This document shows, in pieces, positions 17,312 to 26,023 of a stretch of DNA of 64,000 nucleotides. Source of the stretch: Hoeflea sp038900095 (lineage in GTDB: Bacteria; Pseudomonadota; Alphaproteobacteria; Rhizobiales; Rhizobiaceae). A model generated the notes under the pieces. The model ran no database searches, was not told the origin of the DNA, and saw only the letters and a program-made list of their open reading frames with translations. Each line of letters starts with the position of its first letter. The stretch's first letter is position 1. Where the stretch lies: contig NZ_JBBMQQ010000002.1 in the NCBI RefSeq assembly GCF_038900095.1, forward strand, positions 372,001 through 436,000, read 5' to 3'. Made by a program: the position numbers and the translations under genes.

Positions 17312-18166
17312 TCAGGTGACCGGGAAAATGACGTTGGTCTGCCCGGTGCCGGACGACGGGAAATATTCGGTCACCACTTCGCACCTGGCGTCGTAGGCAT
17401 CCCAGCCCAAGGCACCGTAGAGCATGGCGGTGTCGTGCATCGAGCCTTCGCCGCAGCAGAAATTGGCATAGTCGCCGAGCATCTTGAGGAAAGTGGCGTG
17501 ATCGCCGTTCTTCCACATTTCCAGCACGTGAAGATCCATCTGCCGGTTGAACTCGGAGCTGATGGTGAAGGTGCCGTTGTTGGCGGCGTAGTCCTTGTTG
17601 GGCCAAATCTTGTGCGACAGCGAACCGGACGCCACCAGCAAGACCTTGCTGTCGGAGGCCTCGACCGCCTGACGGATGGCCTCGCCAACGATCCGGCTTT
17701 CATCATGGCCGTGCACGGTGCACCAGGCGGCGACCGAGACCACTTTCATCTTGTGCTCCCGGCTCATGAACCGCATCGGCACGAGTGTCCCGTATTCGAG
17801 TTCGAGACTGTCGAGGTGGTGCGACAGCGTGTAGGCGCCCTTGTCGGAGGCGCATTTGGCGATGGCGTCGCCCAGAGACGGGTTGCCCTCGTAGTCGTAT
17901 TCCAGATCCTGGATGAACTGCGGAAATTCGTTGGACGTGAACACGCCCCTGAACCGGTCATTGGCATTGATGTGGAAACCGGCATTGATCACCCAGTGTG
18001 TGTCGCAGACCACCACGGTATCCGCGCCGAGTTCCTTTGCCCGGCGGGCGATTTCGATGTGACCATCGATTGCCGCCTGGCGCTTGCCCTTCACCGGTCC
18101 GTCCTGTTCCGACATCAGCATGGTCGGAACATGGGTGCATTTTGCTGCGAGGACTATTTCTCCCAT
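17312..18166 (-). CDS. hpaD: 3,4-dihydroxyphenylacetate 2,3-dioxygenase, type III (LigB family)
   Basis: A 284-residue LigB-superfamily extradiol dioxygenase, close in length and pattern to enterobacterial HpaD. It shows MGEIVLAAKCTHVPTM (metal-binding His near residue 12), VVVCDTHWVINAGFHINA, FRGVFTSNEFPQFIQD, LEYGTLVPMRFM, VASGSLSHKIW and EYFPSSGTGQTN. It cleaves homoprotocatechuate to 5-carboxymethyl-2-hydroxymuconic semialdehyde. It lies 20 bp upstream of the VOC-type dioxygenase and 12 bp after hpaE in the same operon. The AGGAAAG ribosome site is just before the ATG. Confidence 0.95.
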   Translation of the reverse strand: MGEIVLAAKCTHVPTMLMSEQDGPVKGKRQAAIDGHIEIARRAKELGADTVVVCDTHWVINAGFHINANDRFRGVFTSNEFPQFIQDLEYDYEGNPSLGDAIAKCASDKGAYTLSHHLDSLELEYGTLVPMRFMSREHKMKVVSVAAWCTVHGHDESRIVGEAIRQAVEASDSKVLLVASGSLSHKIWPNKDYAANNGTFTISSEFNRQMDLHVLEMWKNGDHATFLKMLGDYANFCCGEGSMHDTAMLYGALGWDAYDARCEVVTEYFPSSGTGQTNVIFPVT

Positions 18167-18178
18167 GGTCTTTCCTCC

Positions 18179-19680
<1,502 letters not shown>

Positions 19681-19684
<4 letters not shown>

Positions 19685-20073
19685 TTGCCGTCTCCCGGTA
19701 GATGTTTACGGATTGAACTGGCCTTGGGGCTCAGCTCGGGATCGATGTCGCGCATCTCGAGCGACAGCATGAAGGAAGATGTTTCCATCACCTCGGCACA
19801 GAATGCCTCGGCGGCCGCGAAGATGTGCTGCGTGGCCTGTTTCTTGGCCTCGGGGGTGCGTCCTGCACGCAGGCGGATGGAAATATCCAGAAAGGCGTGA
19901 TCCGGATTGCCGTCAGCAATGAGCCAATGGTCACAGGCGGTCGCGCGGATGCGGATGCCGGCAAGTGGAAAAACGCCGGTTTCCATCGCAGCGTCACGAA
20001 TGACCACCAGAAGGTCGGCGATCTGCAACCTCTCCTCGAGATTTGCGGAATAGTCGATATGGAAATGCGGCAT
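19681..20073 (-). CDS. hpaF: 5-carboxymethyl-2-hydroxymuconate delta-isomerase
   Basis: A 130-residue CHMI-family protein of the tautomerase superfamily. It begins with MPHFHIDYSANLEE, so the catalytic Pro becomes N-terminal after Met removal, and contains HAFLDISIRLRAGRTPEAKKQ. It isomerises 5-carboxymethyl-2-hydroxymuconate to the oxo-ene tricarboxylate used by HpaG. It is the promoter-proximal gene of the leftward hpa operon. The start at 20073 gives the conserved N-terminal Pro and has GGAGGG upstream (complement of CCCTCC). Confidence 0.93.
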
Positions 20074-20098
20074 GCTGCAACCCTCCCGATTGATTGCT

Positions 20099-20127
20099 TT
20101 GTTAAGTAATATTGGTTGCCTTGTCAA
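20099..20127 (-). promoter_or_regulatory. Promoter of the hpa operon
   Basis: On the minus strand TTGACA (rc of 20122-20127) is separated by 17 bp from TAACAA (rc of 20099-20104), about 25 bp before the hpaF start. The surrounding AT-rich stretch, including AATATTGG and CTATTATG, is the probable HpaR operator. No perfect dyad could be assigned. Confidence 0.6.
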
Positions 20128-20178
20128 CTATTATGTTGCAATGTCGGTCACGCCCAATTGCAGAGTGTCAGAGAGATT

Positions 20179-20643
20179 ATGGACAAGCCAGATTCCAGGC
20201 CGGCAAACGGCACCTCCCAGTTCGGGCCGACTTCGCGCTCGCTGCCGATCGCGCTTCTGCGCACGCGCGAGCGGATCATGGCTCCGATCCGGGAGATGCT
20301 GCAGCAAAGCGGCATCTCGGAGCAGCAGTGGCGGATTCTCCGTGTTGTCGACGAGGCGGGCGAAATGGAGCAGACAGCAATTGCCCAGGCCGCCTGCCTG
20401 CAGCTTCCCAGCCTGACGCGGATCCTGCGATCGATGGAGAACGACGGGTTGGTCGCCCGCAAGACAGACGAGAGCGACAGGCGCCGGACCCTGGTCAGTG
20501 TAACGCCGGCAGGCAAGGCGCTTATCGCCAGGCATCGTGAGCGCAATGCAAACATCTTTTCCACCGTGGAAGCGGAATTTGGCCGGGAGAAGCTCGACCT
20601 GCTGCTCGACCTGCTGGACGAGCTTCAGCAGATCCGGATGTAA
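20179..20643 (+). CDS. hpaR: Homoprotocatechuate degradation regulator HpaR (MarR family)
   Basis: A 154-residue MarR-family repressor. Motifs are SRSLPIALLRTRERIMAPIREML, the recognition region QAACLQLPSLTRILRSMENDGLV and the wing RKTDESDRRRTLVSVTPAG. This string is typical of HpaR, which represses the meta-cleavage operon and is released by hydroxyphenylacetates. The ATG at 20179 is used because MDKPDSR starts a normal-length HpaR; the longer frame runs into the promoter. It is divergent from hpaF and shares the 105-bp intergenic region, consistent with control of both directions. Confidence 0.93.
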   Translation: MDKPDSRPANGTSQFGPTSRSLPIALLRTRERIMAPIREMLQQSGISEQQWRILRVVDEAGEMEQTAIAQAACLQLPSLTRILRSMENDGLVARKTDESDRRRTLVSVTPAGKALIARHRERNANIFSTVEAEFGREKLDLLLDLLDELQQIRM

Positions 20644-20663
20644 GGCCAGCGACGGCTGCGAGA

Positions 20664-21368
20664 TTAGGCGGTTACGGTGGAGAGGCCGTCAAACAGCGAT
20701 GTTTCCGACAGGGCCACTCGATAGGCGTCAACCAGGTGAGCTGCATGCACATCGACAAGCCTTTCGGCTTCGTCGGCATCCTTGGCGCGGCATGCCTCAA
20801 GCAGGGCCAGATGCTCCTTCATCGAGCGGGCAAGATTCTCGTTCATGATGGTGAAGAGATGGGTCCGAAGCGCCATTAGCGGGCCGATCGTCCGCTTGTA
20901 GGATGAGGTGATGGAGTGGTTGCCGCCGCTCAGGATGATCGAATTGTGAAACTCCATGTCACCCCTGGTGTATTGCAGGGCGTCCTCCCGCCTGGCTGCC
21001 TCGGCCATGCGTGTGCATGCGGCGGCCATGTTCTTGAGCAGTGCTGCATGATTGTTGGCGATAGCCTTGCGGATTGATGCTTTCTCCAGAATGCAGCGAT
21101 GCTCATTGATCTCGTCGACGGCCTTGAGATCGGGCGTGAAGACGAAGGAGCCGCGTTTGGGGGAAATCGTCACCAGTCCCTCGACCTGAAGCGCGGCTAG
21201 CGCATCGCGGACCGGCGAGCGGCTGATGCCGAGCATGTCGGCCAGGCGCTGCTCGGACAATTTGCACCCCAGAGGCAACTCGCCAGCGATGATCGCGTCG
21301 CGGATACGGTCAACGGTGACCTCCATCAGGGAGGTCGGCGGATCGATTCGTTTCAGGCTGCTGCTCAT
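20664..21368 (-). CDS. GntR-family transcriptional regulator, FCD (FadR-like) subgroup
   Basis: A 234-residue regulator. The N-terminal winged helix (about residues 15-85) has VDRIRDAIIAGELPLGCKLSEQRLADMLGISRSPVRDALAALQVEGLV. The all-helical FCD ligand domain follows, with the metal-binding D-x(n)-H pattern seen in DMEFHNSI and EHLALLEACRAKDADEAERLVDVHAAHL. The ATG at 21368 is chosen because the frame extension would start inside a palindromic operator. It is divergent from an FAD-linked 2-hydroxyacid dehydrogenase. Regulators of this pairing usually sense the hydroxyacid (lactate, glycolate or similar). Confidence 0.92.
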   Translation of the reverse strand: MSSSLKRIDPPTSLMEVTVDRIRDAIIAGELPLGCKLSEQRLADMLGISRSPVRDALAALQVEGLVTISPKRGSFVFTPDLKAVDEINEHRCILEKASIRKAIANNHAALLKNMAAACTRMAEAARREDALQYTRGDMEFHNSIILSGGNHSITSSYKRTIGPLMALRTHLFTIMNENLARSMKEHLALLEACRAKDADEAERLVDVHAAHLVDAYRVALSETSLFDGLSTVTA

Positions 21369-21376
21369 GGCTCTAG

Positions 21377-21427
21377 CTAACATTCTACATGGTAGTTGAC
21401 AATCCAATCTACCATGTAGCATGTTAG
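21377..21427. promoter_or_regulatory. 19-bp-arm palindromic operator between GntR and dehydrogenase genes
   Basis: CTAACAT-T-CTACATGGTAG is repeated in inverted form as CTACCATGTAG-C-ATGTTAG after a 13-bp centre that contains TTGACA. Only one base per arm fails to pair. The GGTAGTTGACAATCC half resembles FadR/FCD GntR sites. It must control both divergent genes. Confidence 0.8.
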
Positions 21428-21476
21428 TTTTGGATGGAGCCGGATCGTGAAAAGCAGGTCCGGCGGGGAGTGAAGC

Positions 21477-22943
21477 GTGAGGCAAACCGTCAAACCTGTT
21501 GAGGGTGTTTCAGTCGATTTCGTCGATGGCCTTTGCGGTATCGTCGGCCCGGAACACGTTCTGACCGAGGCGGCCGCGATGGCCGGTTACCTGACCGACT
21601 GGACGCGGCAGTTCTCCGGCGATGCGATCGCTGTGGTCAGGCCTTCGGCGACAGAGCAGGTGTCGCGGATCGTCAGGCTGTGCGGTTCGGCCGGGGTCCG
21701 GATTGTCCCGCAAGGCGGCAACACCGGGCTTGCCGGCGGCGGCATACCTTCGCCGGACGTTCCATCGATCATCCTGTCGCTCAAGCGAATGAATGCTATC
21801 CGCCATTTTGACGAGGCCGGCCGCACTGTCGTGGCCGACGCCGGCGTGGTTCTGGAGGCTCTCCAGACATATGTGGAGGCGCGCGACCTGCTGTTTCCGC
21901 TGACCTTCGGGGCAAAGGGCAGCTGCAGCATCGGCGGCAATCTTGCGACCAATGCGGGCGGTTCCAACGTGGTGCGTTACGGAAACACCCGTGAATTGTG
22001 TCTTGGTGTCGAGGCGGTGCTGCCCGATGGCTCGGTCTTCAACGGGCTGACCGGGCTGCGCAAGGACAACACCGGGTACGATCTGAAGGACCTGCTGATC
22101 GGGTCAGAGGGGACGCTCGGCATCATAACGGCTGCGGTCTTCAAGCTTTTTTCCAAGCCGTTGACCCGGGTCACCGCGTTTTTGTCGATGGCTTCCGTCG
22201 AGGCGGCGATCCGGACGCTGAACCGGATCCAGGACCGGACCGGTCAGTCGGTCGAGGCGTTCGAGTACATTCCGCAGCCGGTGCTCAGCGCCGTGGAAAA
22301 GTCCTTCCCGGACCTGAAGTCACCACTCGAGGGGCCGGTCGAAACGGGCGTGTTGCTGGAGGTCGGGTCGAGCCGTGTCTCGGACGCCAGAACAGACGAT
22401 GCCGGTTCGACCTACCTCGCTACCGAACTCCTGGCGGTTCTTGAGGAGCTGATGGAAGCGGGCGACATCGTCGATGCCGCGATCGCAACGTCGGAACAGC
22501 AACGCCTGGTTCTTTGGCGCATGCGTGAATCCGTCCTGGAAGCGATCATGGAATACGGCGCGTCCTATCATTTCGACATCTCGCTGCCGCTGGCGAATAT
22601 TTCCTGGTTTCTGCAGGAGATGGACGCGATGGCCGCTGAGCTTGGGTTCGAAACCCTGACCATTGGCCATCTCGGCGACGGCAATCTTCACTATGCCCTG
22701 GTCTGTGCCGACCAGGACAGGTGGCTGACGCTTCCGCTCGATCAGGCGAAAACCAAGGCATTCGAACTGCTCACACGATTGAACGGTTCCTTCAGCGCCG
22801 AGCACGGCATCGGGCAGAGCAAACTCGATGTCATGCGCATGCTCAAGGAGCCGGCCCAGCTTGATGCCATGCGGGCAATAAAGCGGGCGCTGGATCCGGA
22901 AGGCATCATGAATCCGGGCAGACTTGTTCCAGGGGTGGAGTGA
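21477..22943 (+). CDS. FAD-linked 2-hydroxyacid dehydrogenase (D-lactate/glycolate/2-hydroxyglutarate type)
   Basis: A 488-residue flavoenzyme of the PCMH/VAO family. The FAD-binding half carries IVPQGGNTGLAGGGIPSPD, FGAKGSCSIGGNLATNAGGSNVVRYG and LIGSEGTLGIITAAVFKL. The C-terminal half carries the GlcD/DLD motif HLGDGNLHYAL and the end motif SAEHGIGQSKLDVM...LDPEGIMNPGRL. It should oxidise a D-2-hydroxyacid to the 2-oxoacid and pass electrons to a quinone or electron-transfer flavoprotein. The start is GTG at 21477, with GGCGGGGAG upstream. No iron-sulfur GlcF-like partner is adjacent. It is followed after 43 bp by an exported metallo-beta-lactamase-fold protein. Confidence 0.88.
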   Translation: MRQTVKPVEGVSVDFVDGLCGIVGPEHVLTEAAAMAGYLTDWTRQFSGDAIAVVRPSATEQVSRIVRLCGSAGVRIVPQGGNTGLAGGGIPSPDVPSIILSLKRMNAIRHFDEAGRTVVADAGVVLEALQTYVEARDLLFPLTFGAKGSCSIGGNLATNAGGSNVVRYGNTRELCLGVEAVLPDGSVFNGLTGLRKDNTGYDLKDLLIGSEGTLGIITAAVFKLFSKPLTRVTAFLSMASVEAAIRTLNRIQDRTGQSVEAFEYIPQPVLSAVEKSFPDLKSPLEGPVETGVLLEVGSSRVSDARTDDAGSTYLATELLAVLEELMEAGDIVDAAIATSEQQRLVLWRMRESVLEAIMEYGASYHFDISLPLANISWFLQEMDAMAAELGFETLTIGHLGDGNLHYALVCADQDRWLTLPLDQAKTKAFELLTRLNGSFSAEHGIGQSKLDVMRMLKEPAQLDAMRAIKRALDPEGIMNPGRLVPGVE

Positions 22944-22986
22944 ACCGCCAGCCCGTCCGGTTGGCGAAGAAACAGGGAAAGCAGAC

Positions 22987-23994
22987 ATGGAAACTCGAAG
23001 CACACAGATGAAGGAAAGCGCGGTTCGGGCTCGGATCAGGGCGATGGCCGGCGCAACCCTGATCTCTTGCCTGGCAGGCATGACCGCTGTACCGGCTGCA
23101 TCGGCACAATCGCTTTTTGACGGGTGCCCGTCGGATGCCATCCTTGAGCGTTTCGTGGATTTCGGCCGCACCGGCAAGATGCCGCCGGACCTTGGCAAAT
23201 GGCTCAACGATGCCGCCGCACAGAAGGTCGAACCGTGGAAGCCGTTCGACAATGTCGATTATGTCGGGGTTTGCTGGGTCTCGGCCTGGCTGGTTCAGAC
23301 AGATGACGGTTATGTCCTGATCGATACGCTGTACGGCCCGTTCATCGGTCAGCTGATCGACAATCTGAAATCCACCGGGGTCGATTTCGCCGACATCAAT
23401 TATGTGCTGATGACGCACGGGCATTTCGATCATGTCGGGGGTGCCGCGGCGCTCAAGCCGCAATTGCCCAATGCCAGGTTCGTGATGACGCAGGGCGGCT
23501 GGGACGAGGCGATCGAATCCGCCGAGAAATCGGAAGGCACGCGACGTGCCTGGAAAATGATCGAGCCTGATGTCGTGGTCAAAGGCGGCGATGTGATCGA
23601 ACTTGGCGGCAACAGCTTCAAGGTGATCGAAACACCGGGCCACACCTGGGGGACGGCGTCGTACCTGTTCGATGTCAAGGATGGCGACGAGACCTACCGG
23701 GCGATCACCATTGGTGGCCTTGGCCTCAATGCGATCGACGGTCCGACCCAGGTGGAAGCCTACATTCAAAGCGTCGACCAGGTGCGGGCCCTGGTCGAGA
23801 GCGGGGATGAAAAGGTCGAGGTGCATCTGACCACGCACGGATTTTCCAATGATCTGGACGAGAACCGGCAGAAACATCTGGCGCGAAAGCCGGGTGAGCC
23901 GAACGTTTTTGTCGATCCGCAAGCGTTGCTCAACCAGGTTGCGACACTGCGGGCCGGAGCAGTGGAGCGGCTGGAGATCGAAAAGAAGAAATAG
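22987..23994 (+). CDS. Exported MBL-fold metallo-hydrolase (subclass B3-like)
   Basis: A 335-residue protein with an N-terminal signal peptide (hydrophobic MAGATLISCLAGMTAVPAA, cleavage likely after ASA). The metallo-beta-lactamase fold has the metal motif THGHFDHVGG, the distal His in ETPGHTWGTASYLF, and TTHGF near the C-terminus. The pattern of three His clusters and lack of a B1-type Cys fits B3-like hydrolases. Start at 22987 is likely; 23008 (MKESAVRAR) is a shorter possibility with the same signal. Pairing with a hydroxyacid dehydrogenase under GntR control suggests a periplasmic lactonase or esterase that makes the hydroxyacid. This is inference; a true antibiotic-resistance role is not implied. 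Confidence 0.85.
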   Translation: METRSTQMKESAVRARIRAMAGATLISCLAGMTAVPAASAQSLFDGCPSDAILERFVDFGRTGKMPPDLGKWLNDAAAQKVEPWKPFDNVDYVGVCWVSAWLVQTDDGYVLIDTLYGPFIGQLIDNLKSTGVDFADINYVLMTHGHFDHVGGAAALKPQLPNARFVMTQGGWDEAIESAEKSEGTRRAWKMIEPDVVVKGGDVIELGGNSFKVIETPGHTWGTASYLFDVKDGDETYRAITIGGLGLNAIDGPTQVEAYIQSVDQVRALVESGDEKVEVHLTTHGFSNDLDENRQKHLARKPGEPNVFVDPQALLNQVATLRAGAVERLEIEKKK

Positions 23995-24111
23995 GGTCGA
24001 ATATCATGGCTTCGAACTGGCCGTCCGCATCTTCAGCGCGGCCGGCCGGTTGCCGGTTGTCGGGCTGCAAAAGGCCGGCTTCTGGAGGTTGAACCGGCAT
24101 ATGCGACCATT

Positions 24112-24142
24112 GAATAATTGTTCATTGACATAACAATTATTC
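24112..24142. promoter_or_regulatory. Perfect palindromic operator over the TRAP operon promoter
   Basis: GAATAATTGTT and AACAATTATTC form perfect 11-bp arms around CATTGACAT. The central TTGACA (24125-24130) makes a -35 box with TCACAA 16 bp downstream. The core is repeated almost exactly at 30516-30550. Confidence 0.85.
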
Positions 24143-24172
24143 TTATTCACAACTTGCGTGAGGAGGAGCGAC

Positions 24173-24385
24173 ATGGGTCTTGATACATCAGCGGCACTCA
24201 TCGCCTGTGCGGGTGGTGGTCTGGGCGCGGTGGCTGTCTGGCGGTTCGCGCAGACGGCGGCGGCAAACGCAATCAATGTGCCGCCGGCCTTTCCGGTCTC
24301 TCATGCAGCAGGTCCTGCAAGTGCCACGCAGTTGGCGGTGCAGGAAAAATCAAGCGGGGCAACCCTGTTCAGAAACGGGGAATAG
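24173..24385 (+). CDS. Small predicted membrane protein, first gene of the TRAP operon
   Basis: A 70-residue open frame with an excellent ribosome site (AGGAGGAG, 5 bp before ATG). It lies 30 bp after the palindromic operator and 50 bp before the TRAP binding-protein gene. Residues about 7-26 (AALIACAGGGLGAVAVWRFA) can span the membrane once. The remainder is Ala/Pro/Ser-rich with no motif I recognise. Codon use looks normal for the region, with G or C in most third positions. Position and translation signals argue for a real gene. The function is unknown; it could be a small accessory subunit or a leader peptide. Confidence 0.6.
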   Translation: MGLDTSAALIACAGGGLGAVAVWRFAQTAAANAINVPPAFPVSHAAGPASATQLAVQEKSSGATLFRNGE

Positions 24386-24435
24386 ACCCCGTTTCATGTC
24401 GAACGGATCTCCGGATCCGAAGGAGGAGAATGTAG

Positions 24436-25479
24436 ATGACAATATTCAAAGTTTCACGACGCCAGGTGTTGGGTGGAATGGCTGCAGCCATTGCCGCTCC
24501 GGCTTTCATCCGCGATGCCAAGGCTGCGGAAGTAACGCTGCGCCTGCATCATTTCCTGCCGCCGGTGGCTCCGATGCACTCGAAGTTCTTCGAGCCATGG
24601 GCAAAGGAAATCATGGAGGCATCCAACGGCGCAATCGAGGTTCAGATCTTCCCGGCGATGCAGCTCGGCGGCAAGCCACCACAGCTGGCCGACCAGGTCA
24701 AGAACGGCATCGTCGACATTGCCTGGGCGCTGCCGACCTACACGCCGGGCCGTTACCCCGTTGCGGAAACCATGGGCCTGCCGTTCATGGTGACCAACGC
24801 CGAGAAGACATCCGTCGCGCTGCACAAGCTGATGGATGAGTTCGGTGGCGATGAATATGCAGGCATGAAGAATCTCGCTTACTGGAGCCATGACGGCGGC
24901 AAGCTGCACATGCGCGACAAGGCCATCCGCACCGCGGACGATCTCAAGGGCATGAAGATCCGCAGCCCCAACTCGGCAATGGGCGAATTGCTGGAATCGA
25001 TGGGTGCCGAACCGGTGTTCTTCCCGGTCACCGAAATGGTCGTCGGGCTGAGCAACGGCGTCATCGACGGCTGCTGCCTGCCTTACGAAGTTGTGCCGCC
25101 GTTCAAGCTGCAGGAACTGACCAAGTTTTCCTGCGAGGCAGCTCCGGGTGCGCGTGGTCTTTATGCCAACACCAATACGCTGCTGATGAACCAGGCCTCG
25201 TATGAGGGGCTTTCGGACGATCTGCGCGGTGTCATCGACGCCAACAGCGGCATCGCCCTGTCACAGCGGATCGGCCAGACCTTCGATCAGTTCGAGGCGG
25301 TTGGCCGCGGCATCGTCGAGAAGAACGGCAACGAGATCGTCGAAATCTCGACGGACGAAATCGCCAAATGGCAGGAAGCTTCCAAGCCGGTTTACGCCAA
25401 CTGGGAGAAGACGCTGAACGATGCCGGGCATGACGGCGCGGCGATCATTGCCCGCGCGAATGAACTGCTGGACAGCTAA
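24436..25479 (+). CDS. TRAP transporter substrate-binding protein (DctP family)
   Basis: A 347-residue extracytoplasmic receptor. It has a Tat-type signal (VSRRQVLGGMAAAIAAPAFIRDAKAA) followed by VTLRLHHFLPPVAPMHSKFFEPWAKEIMEASNG. The conserved ligand-carboxylate Arg segment is DDLKGMKIRSPNS, followed by GLSNGVIDGCCLPYEVVPPF. TRAP receptors bind organic acids and hand them to the DctQM membrane subunits encoded directly downstream. The neighbouring enzymes indicate a phenylpropenoid acid such as coumarate or ferulate, comparable with the TarP receptors of Rhodopseudomonas. A GGAGGAG ribosome site precedes the ATG. Confidence 0.92.
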   Translation: MTIFKVSRRQVLGGMAAAIAAPAFIRDAKAAEVTLRLHHFLPPVAPMHSKFFEPWAKEIMEASNGAIEVQIFPAMQLGGKPPQLADQVKNGIVDIAWALPTYTPGRYPVAETMGLPFMVTNAEKTSVALHKLMDEFGGDEYAGMKNLAYWSHDGGKLHMRDKAIRTADDLKGMKIRSPNSAMGELLESMGAEPVFFPVTEMVVGLSNGVIDGCCLPYEVVPPFKLQELTKFSCEAAPGARGLYANTNTLLMNQASYEGLSDDLRGVIDANSGIALSQRIGQTFDQFEAVGRGIVEKNGNEIVEISTDEIAKWQEASKPVYANWEKTLNDAGHDGAAIIARANELLDS

Positions 25480-25481
25480 GC

Positions 25482-26021
25482 ATGTCCACTTGGTCCAGTC
25501 TCTGGCCGGCGCAGCAGGGGGGGCAATCCCCCCTGCACACCTGGCTGCTGCGGCTCGCGACGCTTTCGGGTGCGCTGGGCGGCGCTGTCATTCTGACGGT
25601 GGCGTTGATCGTCACCGTGTCGGTGGTCATGCGCAATGTCGGATTGCGCGGGATTACCGGCGATTTTGAACTGGTGCAGATGTCCTGTGTCTATGCGGCC
25701 GGGCTGTTTCTGCCGCTATGCCAGCTGAACAAGGGCCATGTCATGGTCGACCTGTTCACCAACTGGTTGCCGGAAAAGGTCGTTGCCCGGATCGACCAGT
25801 TCTGGACTTTTGCCTTTGCACTGGCCTGGGCCTGCCTGTTCTTCTTCATGTTCAGGGGCATGGAAGATATCCGGGCCTATGACGACCGGTCGATGCTTCT
25901 GAAAATACCGATGTGGTGGGCGTTCGTGCCGGCCATCGCGGGAACCGGATTGTCGAGCCTGATTGCCCTGGCGCAAACATTTTTCTGGCGTGACGAGATC
26001 ACCGGGCCGATTGGACACTGA
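25482..26021 (+). CDS. TRAP transporter small permease (DctQ family)
   Basis: A 179-residue membrane protein with four hydrophobic segments. It includes VILTVALIVTVSVVMRNVGLRGITGDFELVQM, a typical DctQ motif, and PLCQLNKGHVMVDLF. It begins 2 bp after the binding-protein stop and ends 2 bp before the large permease gene. It is the small integral subunit that docks the receptor and stabilises DctM. Confidence 0.9.
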   Translation: MSTWSSLWPAQQGGQSPLHTWLLRLATLSGALGGAVILTVALIVTVSVVMRNVGLRGITGDFELVQMSCVYAAGLFLPLCQLNKGHVMVDLFTNWLPEKVVARIDQFWTFAFALAWACLFFFMFRGMEDIRAYDDRSMLLKIPMWWAFVPAIAGTGLSSLIALAQTFFWRDEITGPIGH

Positions 26022-26023
26022 TC

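Noticed and set aside
22987..23994. Antibiotic-resistance beta-lactamase
   Set aside because: The fold and metal motif alone do not show beta-lactam hydrolysis, and the GntR/dehydrogenase context points to metabolism.
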